The position numbers and the translations under genes were made by a program. A stretch of 64,000 nt of DNA from Ophiobolus disseminans (taxonomy: Eukaryota; Ascomycota; Dothideomycetes; Pleosporales; Phaeosphaeriaceae), in NCBI GenBank assembly GCA_010093685.1, contig MU006226.1:1252964-1316963 (forward strand), in the 5' to 3' direction. This document shows, in pieces, positions 1 to 12,744 of the stretch. How positions within the stretch are numbered: position 1 is the stretch's first letter; each line of letters starts with the position of its first letter. Under the pieces are notes generated by a model, which did not search any database, was not told the DNA's origin, and saw nothing but the letters and a program-made list of their open reading frames with translations.

Positions 1-117
1 GTAGTACATGATGCTGATGGGAAACAGAATGTACATGCCAAACTGCAGGCGGTTAGCGGTGCGCGCGGCCGGCAAAGGGCAGTCTACCTTGAAGACTTCG
101 AGATTTGGGCCCGCCAT
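1..117 (-). CDS. PET100: Cytochrome c oxidase assembly protein Pet100 (partial)
   Basis: The gene runs off the left edge; only the first 24 codons are present. A 45-nt GT-AG intron (43-87; donor GTAGAC, branch GCTAAC, acceptor CTGCAG) separates exon 1 (88-117, MAGPNLEVFK) from exon 2 (42 to the edge, FGMYILFPISIMYY). The spliced start matches the N-terminal signature of Pet100, a small inner-membrane mitochondrial protein needed to assemble cytochrome c oxidase; the hydrophobic FGMYILFPI stretch is the start of its single membrane segment. Read without splicing the frame still runs on, so the intron is inferred from the family pattern and consensus sites. It is head-to-head with the enoyl-CoA isomerase gene. 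Confidence 0.82.
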   Translation of the reverse strand, partial: MAGPNLEVFKVDCPLPAARTANRLQFGMYILFPISIMYY

Positions 118-425
118 TGTGCACGTCGGTGGTTGGGTTGTGGGTACGCGATAGCAGCAGGCGAAACCACGGTGTGGAAAGACGAGGTCGTCGATTCGCA
201 ATTATTGTCGGTGATACGTCGGCAATGTCCATTGGTAATCGATAAGACGGCGCCCACCCCTCAACGGGCGGCTCAAATGGACCTCGGCTCAGTCTGCCAA
301 CTTGAGCATTGACTCGGTGCATACCTGGGCATCATTTATGTCCACGAGCAGCATCCCACAGCCGAACCCTGATCCTTGTTGTCTCGTTATCAGCGAGTGT
401 CATTCGCCTCACCATCACTGCAACT
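118..425. promoter_or_regulatory. Divergent intergenic region PET100 / isomerase
   Basis: About 310 bp between two divergent start codons. It must hold both promoters and 5' leaders. I see no clear TATA box, repeat or coding potential. Confidence 0.4.
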
Positions 426-1294
426 ATGGGCTCGGAACAAGGCATCCTCGTCGAGTATAGAGGCAAAATCGCCATCATCACACTCAACGTGCCCACCAAG
501 CTCAACGCGCTCGATGGAGAGAACTACTACAAGCTCGCACGAGCCATGAACGAGGTCGCAGAACATGACGAAGTGTTCATCACAGTCCTGACCGGCAAGG
601 GTCGCTTTTTCTCTGCGTAGGTCGCCCGTGAATACCTATATGCCTTGCTAACACCTTGTATAGAGGGGCAGACGTATCCTTTGGCGGTACGAAAGACTCC
701 ACAGCCATCGACGAGCGCCAATCTTGGCTCAAAAGCTTTGTCGCAAACAACCTACACATCACCCATGCTTTCTACACACATCCTAAAATCCTGGTCACGG
801 GCCTCAATGGCCCTGCCGTCGGGCTCTCTGCTGCTCTCATTGCCTTCTCAGACTTTATCTACGCGGCACCGCACACATTCCTCCTGACCCCCTTCTCCTC
901 GCTTGGTCTCGTATCCGAGGGCAACGCCTCGGTCGGCTTTGTGCAACGCCTGGGCATCAGCAAGGCCAACGAAGCCCTGATAATGTCGAAGCGCATCACG
1001 TGCGACGAGCTCGTGCAAACCGGATTCGTGAACAAGGTTATCGACGTGGGCGGTAAAGACAGGAATGAAGAGTTCCTCAGTGCGGTGCTGATGGAAGTGG
1101 ATGACCGGCTGGGAAGCCATCTCAACGGCGAGAGCTTGATCAAGATCAAAGAGCTGATACAGAAGCCCATGCGAGAGAGGTTGGATCGTCAGGGCGTGGA
1201 GGAGGTCTTTGCGGGAATGGCAAGATTTATGAAGGGCGTGCCGCAGGAAGAGTTTCGCAAGATTGCGAGTGGCGAGAAGAAGCATAAGCTCTAG
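426..1294 (+). CDS. ECI1: Peroxisomal delta3,delta2-enoyl-CoA isomerase (crotonase family)
   Basis: Exons 426-616 and 664-1294 (47-nt intron, donor GTAGGT, acceptor TATAG) encode 273 aa. The splice joins GRFFSA to GADVSFGG and so restores the crotonase oxyanion-hole motif FFSAGADV; a second conserved block, LNGPAVGLSAAL, follows at about residue 107. Enoyl-CoA isomerases move the double bond of unsaturated acyl-CoAs so that they can enter beta-oxidation. The C-terminus KKHKL resembles the HRL ending of yeast Eci1, a peroxisomal targeting signal type 1, so I place it in the peroxisome. Its 3' end is only 42 bp from the stop codon of the convergent DUF1640 gene. An enoyl-CoA hydratase role cannot be excluded from sequence alone. 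Confidence 0.88.
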
Positions 1295-1336
1295 ACGTCA
1301 GACGTGTGTGTGTAATTAAAGTGATGCGGTGGGAGT

Positions 1337-2571
1337 TCATCCAAGTGACACGCCCTCGCCAGCCAGGAGTTCACCCCCAAGTGCTTCTTGTCTGCGTGCC
1401 GAAGACCCCGGGTCCAGGCTTGGCTGCGCCGCCGCATACTCCTCTTCGGGCGGCGGCATACTCCTCGGCGGCTTCCTCCGCTCTTCGTGCTGCTGGTGCT
1501 GGATGTAGCTCGTATACCGCAGCGCCACAAACAGCATGAAGGCCGACACCCCAACTGTAATCGCAGCGCGGCGCGTGAGCACCCAGCGGAGGCCTTCGAC
1601 TTCGCTTCTGGCGTCGGAGTTGAGGGCCACTGTGATCTTGTAGTTAAGTTCCTGGATCTGCGCGCTGTGTCAGCAGACCGGTGCGCGTGACGCGGCCTTT
1701 GCGGGCATACCTTGGTCTCCATGAGCCTCTGTTCCTGTCTGACGGCCATTTTGCGGTCATCGAACAGGCCCTTGAGCTCGTCCTTGAGCGTGCCCGTGTC
1801 TTGGCCCAGCCTCTGCCCCAGGATGTCGACCTCGTGCTGCAACTGCGCCCTCTCCGTCCGCATGCGCTCGATCTGGGACTTCCTGCCGTTGCCGATCTCC
1901 GTCTTGAGCTCGCTGCACGCGGCGCGGAACAGGTACGTCTCGTTCTCCACGTTGGACTTGGACACCAGCCCCGCGCGCGCAAGCTCCATGTTCGATATCA
2001 GGATCCCGCGCACGGCCTTCATGAGCGTCGCCGATTGCTCGGCCGTGTATGTGGACTTGTTGAGCGCGCGCACGAGGCCGTACGTGTCGAAGTGGTGAAC
2101 GTACGGCGGCGTCTTGAGGTGCGGCGGCCGGTGCTGCTCTTCGTCTTGCGGCGACGGCATGTGCAGCACGCTGTCGAGGGGCTTCGGCTCGCCCGTCTTG
2201 GGCGCGTCGGGCGGCCTGGTCGGCGGCTCTGCGTCGTCTATGGCGCCAGCCTTCGGGGGCGTCGGCGGGGCGGCGGTGGGCGCGGGTGCGTCTTCGCCCT
2301 CGCCCTCCTCACGCGCAGGCCCTGCGTCTTTCCTCTCGGCGGGTGCGTCGCCCTTCGGTTCGGGCTGCTGGGGCGGCTCGTGTGCCTTGCCGTAGCGCTG
2401 CGTGCTCGACTCCTCCGCCCGCCGCGACGTGGTTGCGAACTGACGATGTGCCCCGCGCGCGTGTCTTGCAGCCAGTGATGCGCCGTCGGGCGCTCTGCAG
2501 ACGTGCGGCCGCGTCGCATTCACGGGCCTGAGCAGCATTGGCCATAGGAACGGTAGTCTGGGTGCTGCCAT
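1337..2571 (-). CDS. DUF1640 / MCUR1-CCDC90-like mitochondrial coiled-coil protein
   Basis: Exons 2571-1711 and 1657-1337 (53-nt intron, donor GTATGC, acceptor CGCAG) encode 393 aa. The N-terminus is basic and hydroxylated (MAAPRLPFLWP onward, then an FATTSRR-type cleavage region), as expected for a mitochondrial presequence. Residues about 60-140 are low-complexity Pro/Glu/Ala. The conserved domain begins at FDTYGLVRALNKSTYT, continues through a long coiled coil (about residues 210-290) and ends in one membrane segment (AAITVGVSAFMLFVALRY). This is the architecture of the FMP32/MCUR1 family of inner-membrane scaffold proteins. An in-frame ATG at 2652 would add 27 residues; I prefer 2571 because the presequence starts there. 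Confidence 0.85.
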
Positions 2572-2781
2572 CTGGTGGTGGTTGAACAGACGAGAAAAGA
2601 GGCGCGAATATCCGACATCGCACGGTTCGGCTGACGTCGGCCTCGGCAGCATTTGGCGCTACCGAAAGCTGTGGCTTTTATTGGCATTGATACTATCCAT
2701 CGACACTCTATACGCTACAGAAACGACTAAACTTTTGTGATGCTATCAAATTAAACTGGGGTATATACAGATGCATGCTGA

Positions 2782-5700
2782 TTAGGGGTCGTGTGAAGAG
2801 CTGCTGATCGAGCTGCGGCTGGCAGTATCTGTGTGCGTTGCAATACTCATGCGCTGAAATGGCGATATTCCGTTTTGATCTCGGGACGGAGGGCTCGCAA
2901 GCGGCTGGCTAGGACTTGGTGACGATGGGGAGGCAGTCGGTTGGTGATCGCTGGTCATGGAACTATATCTTTCGCGCAGACGCTTGATCTCGCGGAGTCG
3001 GTTGCGCCACGAGGAACTAGTCTCTCTTCCTTCGCGAGCAGACCATACCTCGGAAAACACGCAGGCATTGATAGCAATCAAGCGGCAATATCCAGCAAGG
3101 TGTCTTCCACACAGTATTTTCGTTTCGACAGCGGGTGACATGTCAGGAAAGTCGGATCGCGAGATGGCCTGGACCTTGTAATAGCGGCTTCTCCCATCCG
3201 GGTCGGCATCAAGCCGGCGGTCAACAAAGCTGGCTCTCGACTCTGGTGATATGACGATATGTACATAGTTGAAGGCGGATGGGAATGTATCGAAGTCATA
3301 AGGGAGCCCCGAGTCGTTAAAGATGATGTTGACAAAGTCGTTGCCAATATGGCGCTTCTTATTTGGGTATGTCATGTCGTCGTCCTTGTTCGTTGGCATC
3401 ATGGTAGTGATATGGAAGACGAGCTCCATGCATCGATCGCGCCAACAGTAGGTAAATTCTCCGTCCGCATCGTCTCGCGTGTCTAAGCCTCCCGTGTTGA
3501 ACTTTGCGTCCTTCAAGCGGCATAGTGTGCCTAGGTCGCTGATGAACGCAGTATAGGCCGGTGAGCCAAGGTTGTTCATGAATATGTCTCGTTCTTTTGT
3601 TTGACCCTCGTCAATGTATATCACCCCCACTTTGTGGCTATCAATGGTGGCAATCCTGTCAAAAGTAGCGACGGCTCTCCGGGTCATGTCGTCATCAGGG
3701 AGTGGAACAGGTGGACTGGTCGTGTCCAATGGCGCGTAAAATGTTTGGAATATATCGTCGGGTAGGACACCAACGTAAGATGAGGAGCAGAAGGCCTCGG
3801 ATACTAGCCCGGCAGTTATTGGTACCTGGTGGCGTGGTTGAGGTGCAAGTAGCGGCCGCAATGTTAGAAATCGCGTTCCGCACTGAAATCTGTAAGTATT
3901 GTACGCACTCCACTCCTAGATGCAGGTACTTACAGGTCGACGAGTCGTAACGAGAGACACCCCAGTCCGTGCTGCTGTCTCTATACTTATCAATGAGTTT
4001 CCTACGACCCAGCTTTTCTTCCAAATCTCGCCATCGCTAGGTGTGGCGAAGTTCTCGTCCCGTAAAGTCTGATCGCGATCCGTGTATGCTACCATGTTCA
4101 TGATGTCCAAGATGACTTGGCCTTGCTCTTCCATGATCTGTTTGCCTGAGTTGTCGGCATAGTATAGGTTTCTTGTAATCCATGGAATTTGTTTGGGCCG
4201 GTCTTCCATTTTCAAAGCCATGAACCAGAATGTGATGACATGGTATGCGAGTGAATATAGATATTGAGGCAAGTCGTCTTCGATAGTCCTCTCCCTCTTG
4301 GTGTTTGGATCTGGCGATGTAGCAAAGTCTCTTGACGCACCACTGTGTCGAAGCGCTCGGGGCCCAGGCTGCGAGGAGCCTACATAGGAAACACGGTCGC
4401 GTTGGTCCCGTATATGCTGTAGATACCGGAAACACACCCCGAAGACTAGTTTGAACTCGTCTTCACGGAAGTTCTTGTACAGCTCAGGGAGACGCGCCAG
4501 AGAAGTGAGAAACTCCAGAATGTGTATTGCGGTGGCCGGCTTCGTGATAATTTGTGACATCTTCTGCACAATGCTGTCAAGCGACTTACTGATCGATAGT
4601 GGAACTTCGAAACAACACACCGATAGAGCATGAATGCACCATTTCGAAGTCCGGTCCCACTGTACGATTCCTTGAAGGAAAGACTTCACCAGATCATCTT
4701 CCTCGCTTTTTTGAAAGTACTCATGATAGCTGATGATAACAGTAAGAACATGGAACAGACAAACAGCGACGTCTGCTTTCTTGAGCAATGTGTAGCCCGG
4801 TGGTTCGTGGAAGCTTGCATTACGCACTTGCTCGCACAGAACGCTTCTGAGCATTCTCAATTGTACCACACAGCTTCGTACCAAAGCTTGATTCGACAGC
4901 TGTGGTCCGAGATGAACGAGTACGTAGCTGTAGATTTCCCAATCCGGGGGTCTTTGAAGCAAAGAGATGATGAGCTCGAGCCACAATGTAACCTCCATAT
5001 CCAGCACGTCTTCACTGGGCGGACACTTGCTATCATCGATGTGAGAGAAGACGACTCTGCTTGAGGCTGGGGAAGGTTCCTCAGGCAAGCCTTTCGGTCC
5101 CGGATACATCCAAAGAGGCGGTATTGGCTTCGACACGCGCCCAGCTGCGGCAGTTGTACGCCCTGTGTTACGATTGAGAGAAGAATGAGGACTTGAACCT
5201 GAAGTCTTGCGCTGCTCGCGCCAAGATGTTGAATCGTCAGATCTGCCCTGGTCGCCAGGTGACAATTCGTCAGCCATGCATGGTATGATGGCCGTAGCTT
5301 CTGTACGGCAGAGCTCAGCAGCAATGCGTTCGCCTTCCGACGAGGAGCTGACTGTGATGGCATGCCGAGAATCGGCACGGAGACGAAACAATAGCTTGAG
5401 AGATGACAGGCGTGCATCATTTGTATACTTGTCACTCCCGGCTATGTCACGGAGTGTTTCGTAAAGAATACGAGTCTTCCGGGCAGAATCGACGACGCTG
5501 CGGGTAAACAGTCGTACAAAGGCCGTCGTGATAATATTACAAGAAGAGCCAAAACGTAGGTTCCCTCTCATGAAGAGGACCTGTGATGGCCACTGCGGCG
5601 ACGTAGCATCTGTATTTGCTTTTGGTCGATCCAACCGTGCTTTCAGCAACTTCACAATCTGAGCACACTCGGAAGGTGACGCTCGATCAGCGACGTGCAC

Positions 5701-7755
5701 TGCAAAGTCCACAAGCTCGTGCAAAACTTCGATGTCATCTTCCGTTTCTATATTGCCAAGAAGCAAAGCTTCGCATTGCGAGGCATCTTCGCCACTGCAG
5801 AGCTTGTTGACGGTGTCGTACGTCTCGCGTATAGAGTGAATGGCTAGTATCCGCAACGATCGCGGTCTTGAAAGGTCTTTGAAGATGCGATCCACGATTG
5901 TGTGGCAGATTTTCAGCCAGTCACCATGTCCAGGGTTGAGGTAGCGTTCACTCGCAAAATATCGCACTAATTTCTCGGCCGCTAAGTCACCAAGGCGGTG
6001 CGAGAGTTGCAGAAACAGCTGCATTATCGCTTCCCTTTGCACCGAGTCCAATGTATCGCTTGCGCTATCAAGCTTGACCAGGATTCGGAAAATTGGGTCG
6101 TTTGGATTCCGACGATCGGAGTCAGCTCGGCTTGTAAACGTGGTTGGGGTACTCTGGAGACTCGTTCCGTCATCAGCATGCGTAGAGAAGGACACTTGTG
6201 GTGCCGAAGCCACCGAGCCTGCCTTTGTTAGCACAAGGTGAATTCGAGCGGGCAGCAGGTCCATACGGTTGATCAAAAGTTCGGGATTCTGGGTGGAAAC
6301 GCTCTTGTCATCGAGGATTTTAACGGCATTGGACAACGCGTTACCTGAAACCTTGATGCTAGCGCGACGATCATCGTTACGCCCAGCGCAGGTGCAAATG
6401 ATATCTAGAAGGTCGTCTATGTCAGTTTCACCAAGTAAACGGTCCCGAAGACTCTGTTGTGAGAGCACGGTGTCCAACAGTCCAGTAACTAGGTCATCCT
6501 GAGCAGGGTATGATGCTTTGATTGATGCTTTCACTGCTGGACAGAGCAATGATATGGGCACGGACGGCAGGCCACTGTGCCCATCATCGAGAAGGAGAAC
6601 CTGAAGGACCTTGTAGGTGCCTCTCAAGATGTTATGCGGTCTTGCTGTCACGTGCAGTGGACCCTGAAGGAGAGTTTGCAGGAGTGCAACAACCGCAACT
6701 CCCCCGACGTGCGAATGAAACATGTTTCTCAACGTAGCCCAAGCTTGGCTGCGGACAGCATCCGTCGCGCTTATCAGTCCATGAACCGTGCACAACACCT
6801 CTACGCAGGGTCTAATGGCATGTTGCGGCACATGCACGTATGTGATTGCGGTATCGAAGAGTTTGATGCAGTGTTCGACGTCGCTAATGTTCCTCGTCTC
6901 TTGGCATATGGTCACGGCTCGCCCGAGCAAGAGCTCCAGGTCGTCATCGGTGAGAGTCTTGGCGTTAAACTTGCATATGTCGATGGCATACTGCATGAGG
7001 CGAGCGAAGTTGTCGGCCTCTTGCGTGGGCTTGTCGGCTTTCCGCTTGTCGGAGCCTTTCTGGTTGGCGCCGGCCTCGCAGTTGGCCTTGTAGGATGCGT
7101 CCAGCGACGATATGATGAAAGGAACAATGGACGATTCGCAAGCCTCGATGTCGCGCCCGCGCTTGGTGAGCACGTTGACGATCTGGAGCCGCTGGCCGAA
7201 GCAGCCGTCGCTCTTGCGCAGGGAAGCGGCGTCGAAGAAGATGCTGCGCTCGATGGCGCTGAGCTTGGGCCAGGAAACGCAGCTCTCGAGAAGCTTGTAG
7301 CCGACCTCGGCGACGTCGTCTGGCTGCTCGGGAAGGAGCAGGTCGCTTGCGACAGACCACAGGCCCAGGACGTTCCGTATGGGATACTGCTCCAGGATTG
7401 TGCAGATCTCGTCCACGGCGGCTGCTCGCTCGGCGAACGGGCTTCTGCTGTCCAGGCGCACCACGAGTGCGTCCAGCTCAGGCGGCCCGCCCGTGACGGG
7501 CTGCGCGGTGCGATGTGAGCCGTGGCTGGTGCGCTGGAGGGCGCCGTCGGCCGAGGGCGGGCCGGCGATGGACCTGGACCGCAGAGCCCCGAGCGACGGC
7601 GTGCGCACGGGGGTGCTGGTGGCAGACGAGGTCGAGGGCGGCGGCGTGGGGCTCTTCAGACGGCCGCCCGTCAGGGTGCGGAAGGCAGTGAAGAGGGCGG
7701 CGGCGGAGGAGCGGCGGTCGGGCGTGCGTGGGACATTGTCCGATGGCGGAGACAT
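2782..7755 (-). CDS. TSC2: Tuberin (TSC2), Rheb GTPase-activating protein
   Basis: Exons 7755-3934 and 3882-2782 (51-nt intron, donor GTAAGT, acceptor TTTCAG) encode about 1,640 aa. The long N-terminal two thirds is helical and HEAT-like (tuberin-type). The last ~350 residues hold the Rap/Ran-GAP domain: VGVIYIDEGQ, then KRHIGNDFVNIIFNDSG, whose Asn (about residue 1455) is the catalytic asparagine thumb of this GAP class. Tuberin with hamartin (TSC1) inactivates Rheb and so restrains TORC1. An earlier acceptor 7 nt upstream (ACTTACAG) would break the frame, so TTTCAG is chosen. The start is the MSPPSDN methionine; the frame upstream is open but low-complexity. It shares a GC-rich 398-bp divergent promoter with CSE1. 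TSC1 is not in the window. Confidence 0.9.
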
Positions 7756-8153
7756 GCGTCGCGGAGTCGCAGGCGGTGTCGCGGCTCGTCGCTGTCTGGA
7801 GTGGCAGCAAGAGAGGTGTACGGCGGTGGCGCGGGCGCATCGAGGAGTCGGGCATGGGTGCTTCTGGGCGGTGTCCGGGCGGGGCTGCTGCTGCTCATTG
7901 ACTGCTGGGTGCTGGCGGGGGAGGGACGGGGACGGGGACGAGTGCTGGCTTATACAACGTCGGCGCGCATACTGGCGGCGGCGGCGGCGGCGGCGGCGGA
8001 GGAGGAGCACAAAGACGCGAAGGGCTCGGCATCTGCACGTGATCGAGCGCGCACGTGATATCTGCACTTAGGTAGGCGGGCCGAACCCTCGAACAACATT
8101 CGCTGTTACTCAAACATCTGCACGCTCACCTCCCCCCACTCCCCGCCCCCACC
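7756..8153. promoter_or_regulatory. Divergent TSC2 / CSE1 promoter with GGC microsatellite
   Basis: This 398-bp region holds a run of about 8-9 GGC units (7974-7999) followed by GGA units. The CSE1 side is pyrimidine-rich just before its ATG. No convincing TATA box was seen. Confidence 0.45.
7974..7999. repeat. (GGC)n trinucleotide microsatellite
   Basis: A perfect GGC run of 26 nt in the TSC2/CSE1 intergenic region. It continues into a few GGA units. Length is probably variable between strains. Confidence 0.85.
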
Positions 8154-11130
8154 ATGGCCGACATGTCTGCCCTCTCGCAGCTGCTCGACGCCAGCCTGGA
8201 CCCGCGGCGCAACAAGGAAGGCGAGTGGCCCCTCTGTGTACCGGGGCCGCCCTACTGACTGTCTGCAGCGGAGGCCGCAATCTCGCAGGAGCAGGCCAAG
8301 CCGGGCTTCTCCCTCGCCCTCCTCCACATCGTCGCGTCCGCCTCGGCCGCGCAGACGACACGGCTCGCGAGCGCGCTCTACTTCAAGAACTTCGTCAAGC
8401 GCAACTGGGTCGACGAGGACGCCAACTACAAGCTGCCCGAGAACGAGGTCGTGGCCATCAAGCGCGAGCTCATAGGCCTCATGGTCTCGGTGCCCCCAAA
8501 CCTCCAGTCGCAGCTGGGCGAGGCCATCAGCGCCATTGCGGAGAGCGACTTCTGGCAGCGCTGGGACACGCTGGTCGACGACCTCATCTCGCGCCTCACG
8601 CCCGACAACTCGACTGTCAACAATGGCGTGCTGCAGGTGGCGCACTCGGTCTTCAAGCGGTGGCGCCCGCTGTTCCGCTCAGACGACTTGTTCACCGAGA
8701 TCAACCACGTCCTGTCCAAGTTCAGCGCGCCGTTCCTGCAGCTGTTCGAAAACACAGATGCCTTCATCACCGCCTCAGAGGGCAACCCCGCCGCCCTAAA
8801 GGACGCCTTCACCACGCTGGATCTCATTGTCAAGCTCTTCTACGATCTTTCGTGCCAGGACCTCCCTCCCGTCTTCGAGGATCACATTGGCTCCATCGCC
8901 GGCCTCCTGCACAAGTACCTCGTATACGACAACGCCTCGCTCCGGTCGTCGGACGATACCGAGTCTGGCCCTCAAGAATATGTCCGCGCCGGAATATTCG
9001 AAGCGCTCATGCTCTACATCCAGAAATACGAGGACGTGTTTGGGCCGCAGCTGGGGCAATTCGTGGAGACCACATGGAGCTTTCTGATGACAGTGGGCTT
9101 GGAGACCAAGTACGACATCCTGGTCAGCAAAGCTCTGCAGTTCCTCACGGCCGTTGCTTCTACGCAGCACGCCGAAAGCTTCAACAATCAGGACGTTCTC
9201 GTCCAGGTCATCGAGAAGGTCATTCTGCCAAACCTGACTCTGCGCGATTCCGACGTGGAGCTGTTCGAGGACGAGCCAATTGAGTTCATTCGGCGGGACT
9301 TGGAAGGCTCCGACAACGACACCCGCCGACGAGCTGCCACAAACTTTTTACGCCAGTTAATGTCCCGTTTCGAGGGGCTGGTCACAGCCACGTCGCAAAA
9401 ATACATCGATGCATATCTCCAGAACTACGCAAAGAACACTGCAGACAACTGGAAGTCCAAAGACACTGCTGTATACTTGTTCACGGCGATAGCTGCAAAG
9501 GGAACTGCAACGGCCGCGCAAGGTATTCTGAGCGTCAACGAGAACGTCAACATCCTCGACTTTTTCACAACACACATTGCAGGCGACCTGCAGGCCGAGG
9601 ACGCAGAGCCCATCCTCAAGGTTGATGCGATCAAATTTCTCTATGTTTTCCGAAGCCAATTGTCTCCGGATCTTTGGCGAGCTGCCTTCCCTCTCCTCGT
9701 TAATCAACTTGGCAACGACAACTATGTTATCCACACCTACGCCTCAATCGCTGTCGAGCGGGCCCTGTTTATGACCGATGCCAACAAACAACCTATCATT
9801 CCACGAGGGGATGTCGTAAGCTCCTCGAGGGATCTTTTGACCCATTTGTTCAAGCTCATTACCAAGAATACCGCGCCCGAGAAGATCCAGGAGAACGAAT
9901 TCCTGATGAAGTGCGTCATGCGAGTGCTCATCTTCATCCGAGATGGCGTGCTGCCGATATGCGATTCAATCTTGAGCAGCTTCATCATGATTATCAGGGT
10001 TATACGACACAATCCCAGCAATCCTCGCTTTCAGTACTACATGTTTGAAGGCATAGGGGCGCTGATACGTTTTGCTGCTCCCAAGCACCCACAAGTATTC
10101 GAAGAGAGACTCTACGAACCTTTTGCCGAATGCTTGTCCCAAGGCGTTGAAGAGTTTACGCCATATATCTTCCAGCTCTTCTCCGCGCTATTGGAGGCCA
10201 ACCCTGCAGGCGAACTTAGCTCCTATTATCGGAGCCTGTTCAATATCATTCTTCAAGGTTCGATTTGGGAGCAGCGAGGAAACGTACCAGCACTCGCACG
10301 TTTACTAAGTGCAATGATCTCTCGTGACGCGCAGCACATTGTTGACGACAAGCAGCTGGAACCCGTCTTAGGTATTTTCCAAAAACTAGTTGCCACCAAA
10401 GCACATGAAAGCTACTCGTTCGAGCTGATCGAGGCCATCATTGCTAGCCTTCCCCCACAAGCTTTGGAACCATACTTCGTGACAATCCTTCAGCTGATGT
10501 TGCAGAGATTGTCGAACATGAAGACTGAAAATTTCCAGCAGCGCTTCATTGCGTTCTACCATTTTGTGTCGGCGCGACAGGACAAAGGTCTTGGTACCGA
10601 TTTCTTTATCAACGTCACAGATCAGATTCAGCATGAGTAGGTGTATCTGACTGAGCAACATGAAGTCCTTGCTAATCTATAACAGTGTATTCAAGCCAAT
10701 GTACTTGACTGTCATCCTGCCCGACACCCAGAAACTAGCGCGTCCCACGGATCGCAAAACCGCTGTCGTGTCATTCACCAAGACGCTTGCGGACTCGCAA
10801 GCCTTCGTTGATCGATATCCCAAGGGTTGGACCTTCACTACGCAACGTCTCATTGAGCTTTTAGTCAACCCACCAGTCCCGACTTCTGCAGACGACATCA
10901 TTCCCGATGCTGATGTCGATGAAGTCGGCTTTGGTGTCGGCTTCACCCAGCTCAACACGTGCAAGAAGCCACCACGGGATCCCTTCCCAGAAATTGTGGA
11001 TGTGAGGGAGTGGGTGGGTAGATATCTAAAGGACGCGGACAGGCGACACAATGGCAGGATCATCAGCATTGTGGAGGAAAGGTTGGACCCAGTTTCGAAG
11101 CAAGCTTTGGTGGGATATCTGCATGAGTAG
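8154..11130 (+). CDS. CSE1: Importin-alpha re-exporter / exportin-2
   Basis: Exons 8154-8220, 8269-10636 and 10686-11130 encode 959 aa, the usual Cse1 length. The N-terminus (NKEAEAAISQEQ, then PGFSLALLHIVAS and ALYFKNFVKRNW) is the importin-beta N-terminal domain that contacts Ran-GTP; the rest is HEAT repeats. Cse1 returns importin-alpha from nucleus to cytoplasm. Intron 1 (8221-8268) has a GC donor (GCGAGT) with acceptor TGCAG; no GT donor gives the conserved NKEAEAA junction. Intron 2 (10637-10685) is standard, GTAGGT...AACAG, and joins IQH to DVFKPMYLTVILP. Identification is firm; the GC-AG call rests on the family alignment pattern. Confidence 0.93.
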
Positions 11131-11406
11131 GAGCATGTGTCTAAGCGGCGTACACACAATGTAGGAGGATCAAAAGTTGGGTTCTTTATGGGACCACAGT
11201 GCATATGATACCAGGATAGGCAGCGATTAGCTTGCAAAAGATAGACTACTCGGGTCGAGATGGCACCTCCGCATTTGAACGCCCAAGCTTTGCATGTTCA
11301 ACGGGGTGACCGTTTCCGAGGCTACACTGTTGAGGATTATAGTGGGTCCAGTTGCGTTATCCAAGCTCTCCTACCACAGATTCTTCTTTGATAGCAGTCC
11401 AACTGT

Positions 11407-12283
11407 TCAGGTGTCTTGAACCTCATAACTCACTTTACTAACCCCCTTTTGCCTCTTCACGCCCCTCACGACCACCTTACCGCACTCGGACAAGTTGAGC
11501 ACATGCGTTCCTCCGCACGGATAGCTCCCAACGTCCCCTATTTCCACTACTCTCACGCCGTCCTCGTCGCTTTTGAAACTCTCTAGGACGCCTGTGCAAT
11601 CGGTGCGTGCTTTGGCTTCGGTCCAGAAATGTATTTTGACGTCCAAATCTTGCGACACTAATTCTGGAATGCAGGAGGTGAAGTTAGTGCATGGCGAAGA
11701 GGGTGGTATTAATGAGAGAGAGTTACAAACCGTCGACTTTAGCTTGTATGTCCGCTTTCGCGGTTCCAGGTATCAAGCCCAGGAATTCTACAAATGCGGA
11801 ACCTGGATAATGGCTCGCTTTCCCGTCCACGATATTACTCGGTAGCCTTGCTTCTCTGACTAGCACATTGATTGCCAAGCCGATGACATGTCCTGCAGTG
11901 TGTATACGCGAATGCAGTCTCCTCTTCTCTACATTGATGCTCTGTTCCACTTCTTCTCCATCCTGAAACCTCGCGTTCCCGCCATCAAAGACGCCCATAT
12001 GCAATAGCGCGGGCTCGTTCTTGCGGACTTGATGCACGTGAAAGGTTGCATCCTTGCTCTTGATGATTCCGGTGTCGGAGGGCTGACCGCCTCCTTGGGC
12101 GTGGAAGATGGTCGAGGGCGTGGTGAGAACGTATGAGGTTGAGTCTGGTGGCGGTTTAAAGAGAGCCCGCGCGTCTTCAGGGAGACAAGAAAGGGGGTGG
12201 ATTGAGGTTATTTGGCTTGTGTGGCGGCAGAGCTGACCCTCCTTTTGGTAGAGGGGGACTGTCCGCTGAGTGAGCGGGAACAT
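11407..12283 (-). CDS. Alanyl-tRNA editing domain protein (AlaX type)
   Basis: Exons 12283-11731 and 11663-11407 (67-nt intron, donor GTTTGT, acceptor TCCAG) encode 269 aa. The protein carries the two halves of the zinc site of the AlaRS editing domain: HTAGH at residues 128-132 in exon 1 and CGGTH in exon 2. The GGGQPSDTG motif near residue 64-72 is the usual N-terminal glycine-rich block. Free-standing AlaX proteins remove mischarged Ser or Gly from tRNA-Ala in trans. There is no synthetase catalytic domain. It probably acts in the cytosol; no clear targeting peptide was seen. Confidence 0.88.
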
Positions 12284-12744
12284 GTTGCGTGCAGTGCAAG
12301 TGCAGTCAGTGATGCTGGACAGCGGAGGCGATGCTGTGTCATATGGGAAGTGATGTTAAACTAGTGTCGTTTGGTAGGTAGTGCTCACACCTCTTGAGTG
12401 GTTTGACATTCGGCAGACGAATCAAGTGCTTAGACTATAATAAACCTCCGCGTTCCATGCATGGAATCCTCCACACATTGACTGGGACCAGAGCATAATG
12501 CAGGAACGCGCCCAAAAACCACACGCTGTGCGTCTTACTCGGCCAGGATGCAATATGGCCTTTGCATTTTTTCGACAGCACGATGTGGCAATGCTGATCT
12601 ACACATGACAAGCACAACGTTCCACGACCCAAGGACAACAGCTTCAACATCCCAAAAAGGAGCATCCTGAACACCGAGCACCCGGCTATGCATGCCTGGC
12701 ACAAATCTGCCAGGCCAATCAGTGTACGCACAAGGCCCTGTCCG
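12284..12744. other. Intergenic, no gene seen
   Basis: This 461-bp stretch lies between the 3' end of the Rab4-like gene and the start of the AlaX gene. It must contain the AlaX promoter and the Rab 3' UTR. I see no supported coding region. Confidence 0.5.

Noticed and set aside
1681..2478. 265-aa plus-strand frame
   Set aside because: Antisense of the DUF1640 gene; biased Leu/Arg composition.
6577..7518. 313-aa plus-strand frame
   Set aside because: Antisense shadow of the TSC2 coding sequence, composition atypical of a protein.
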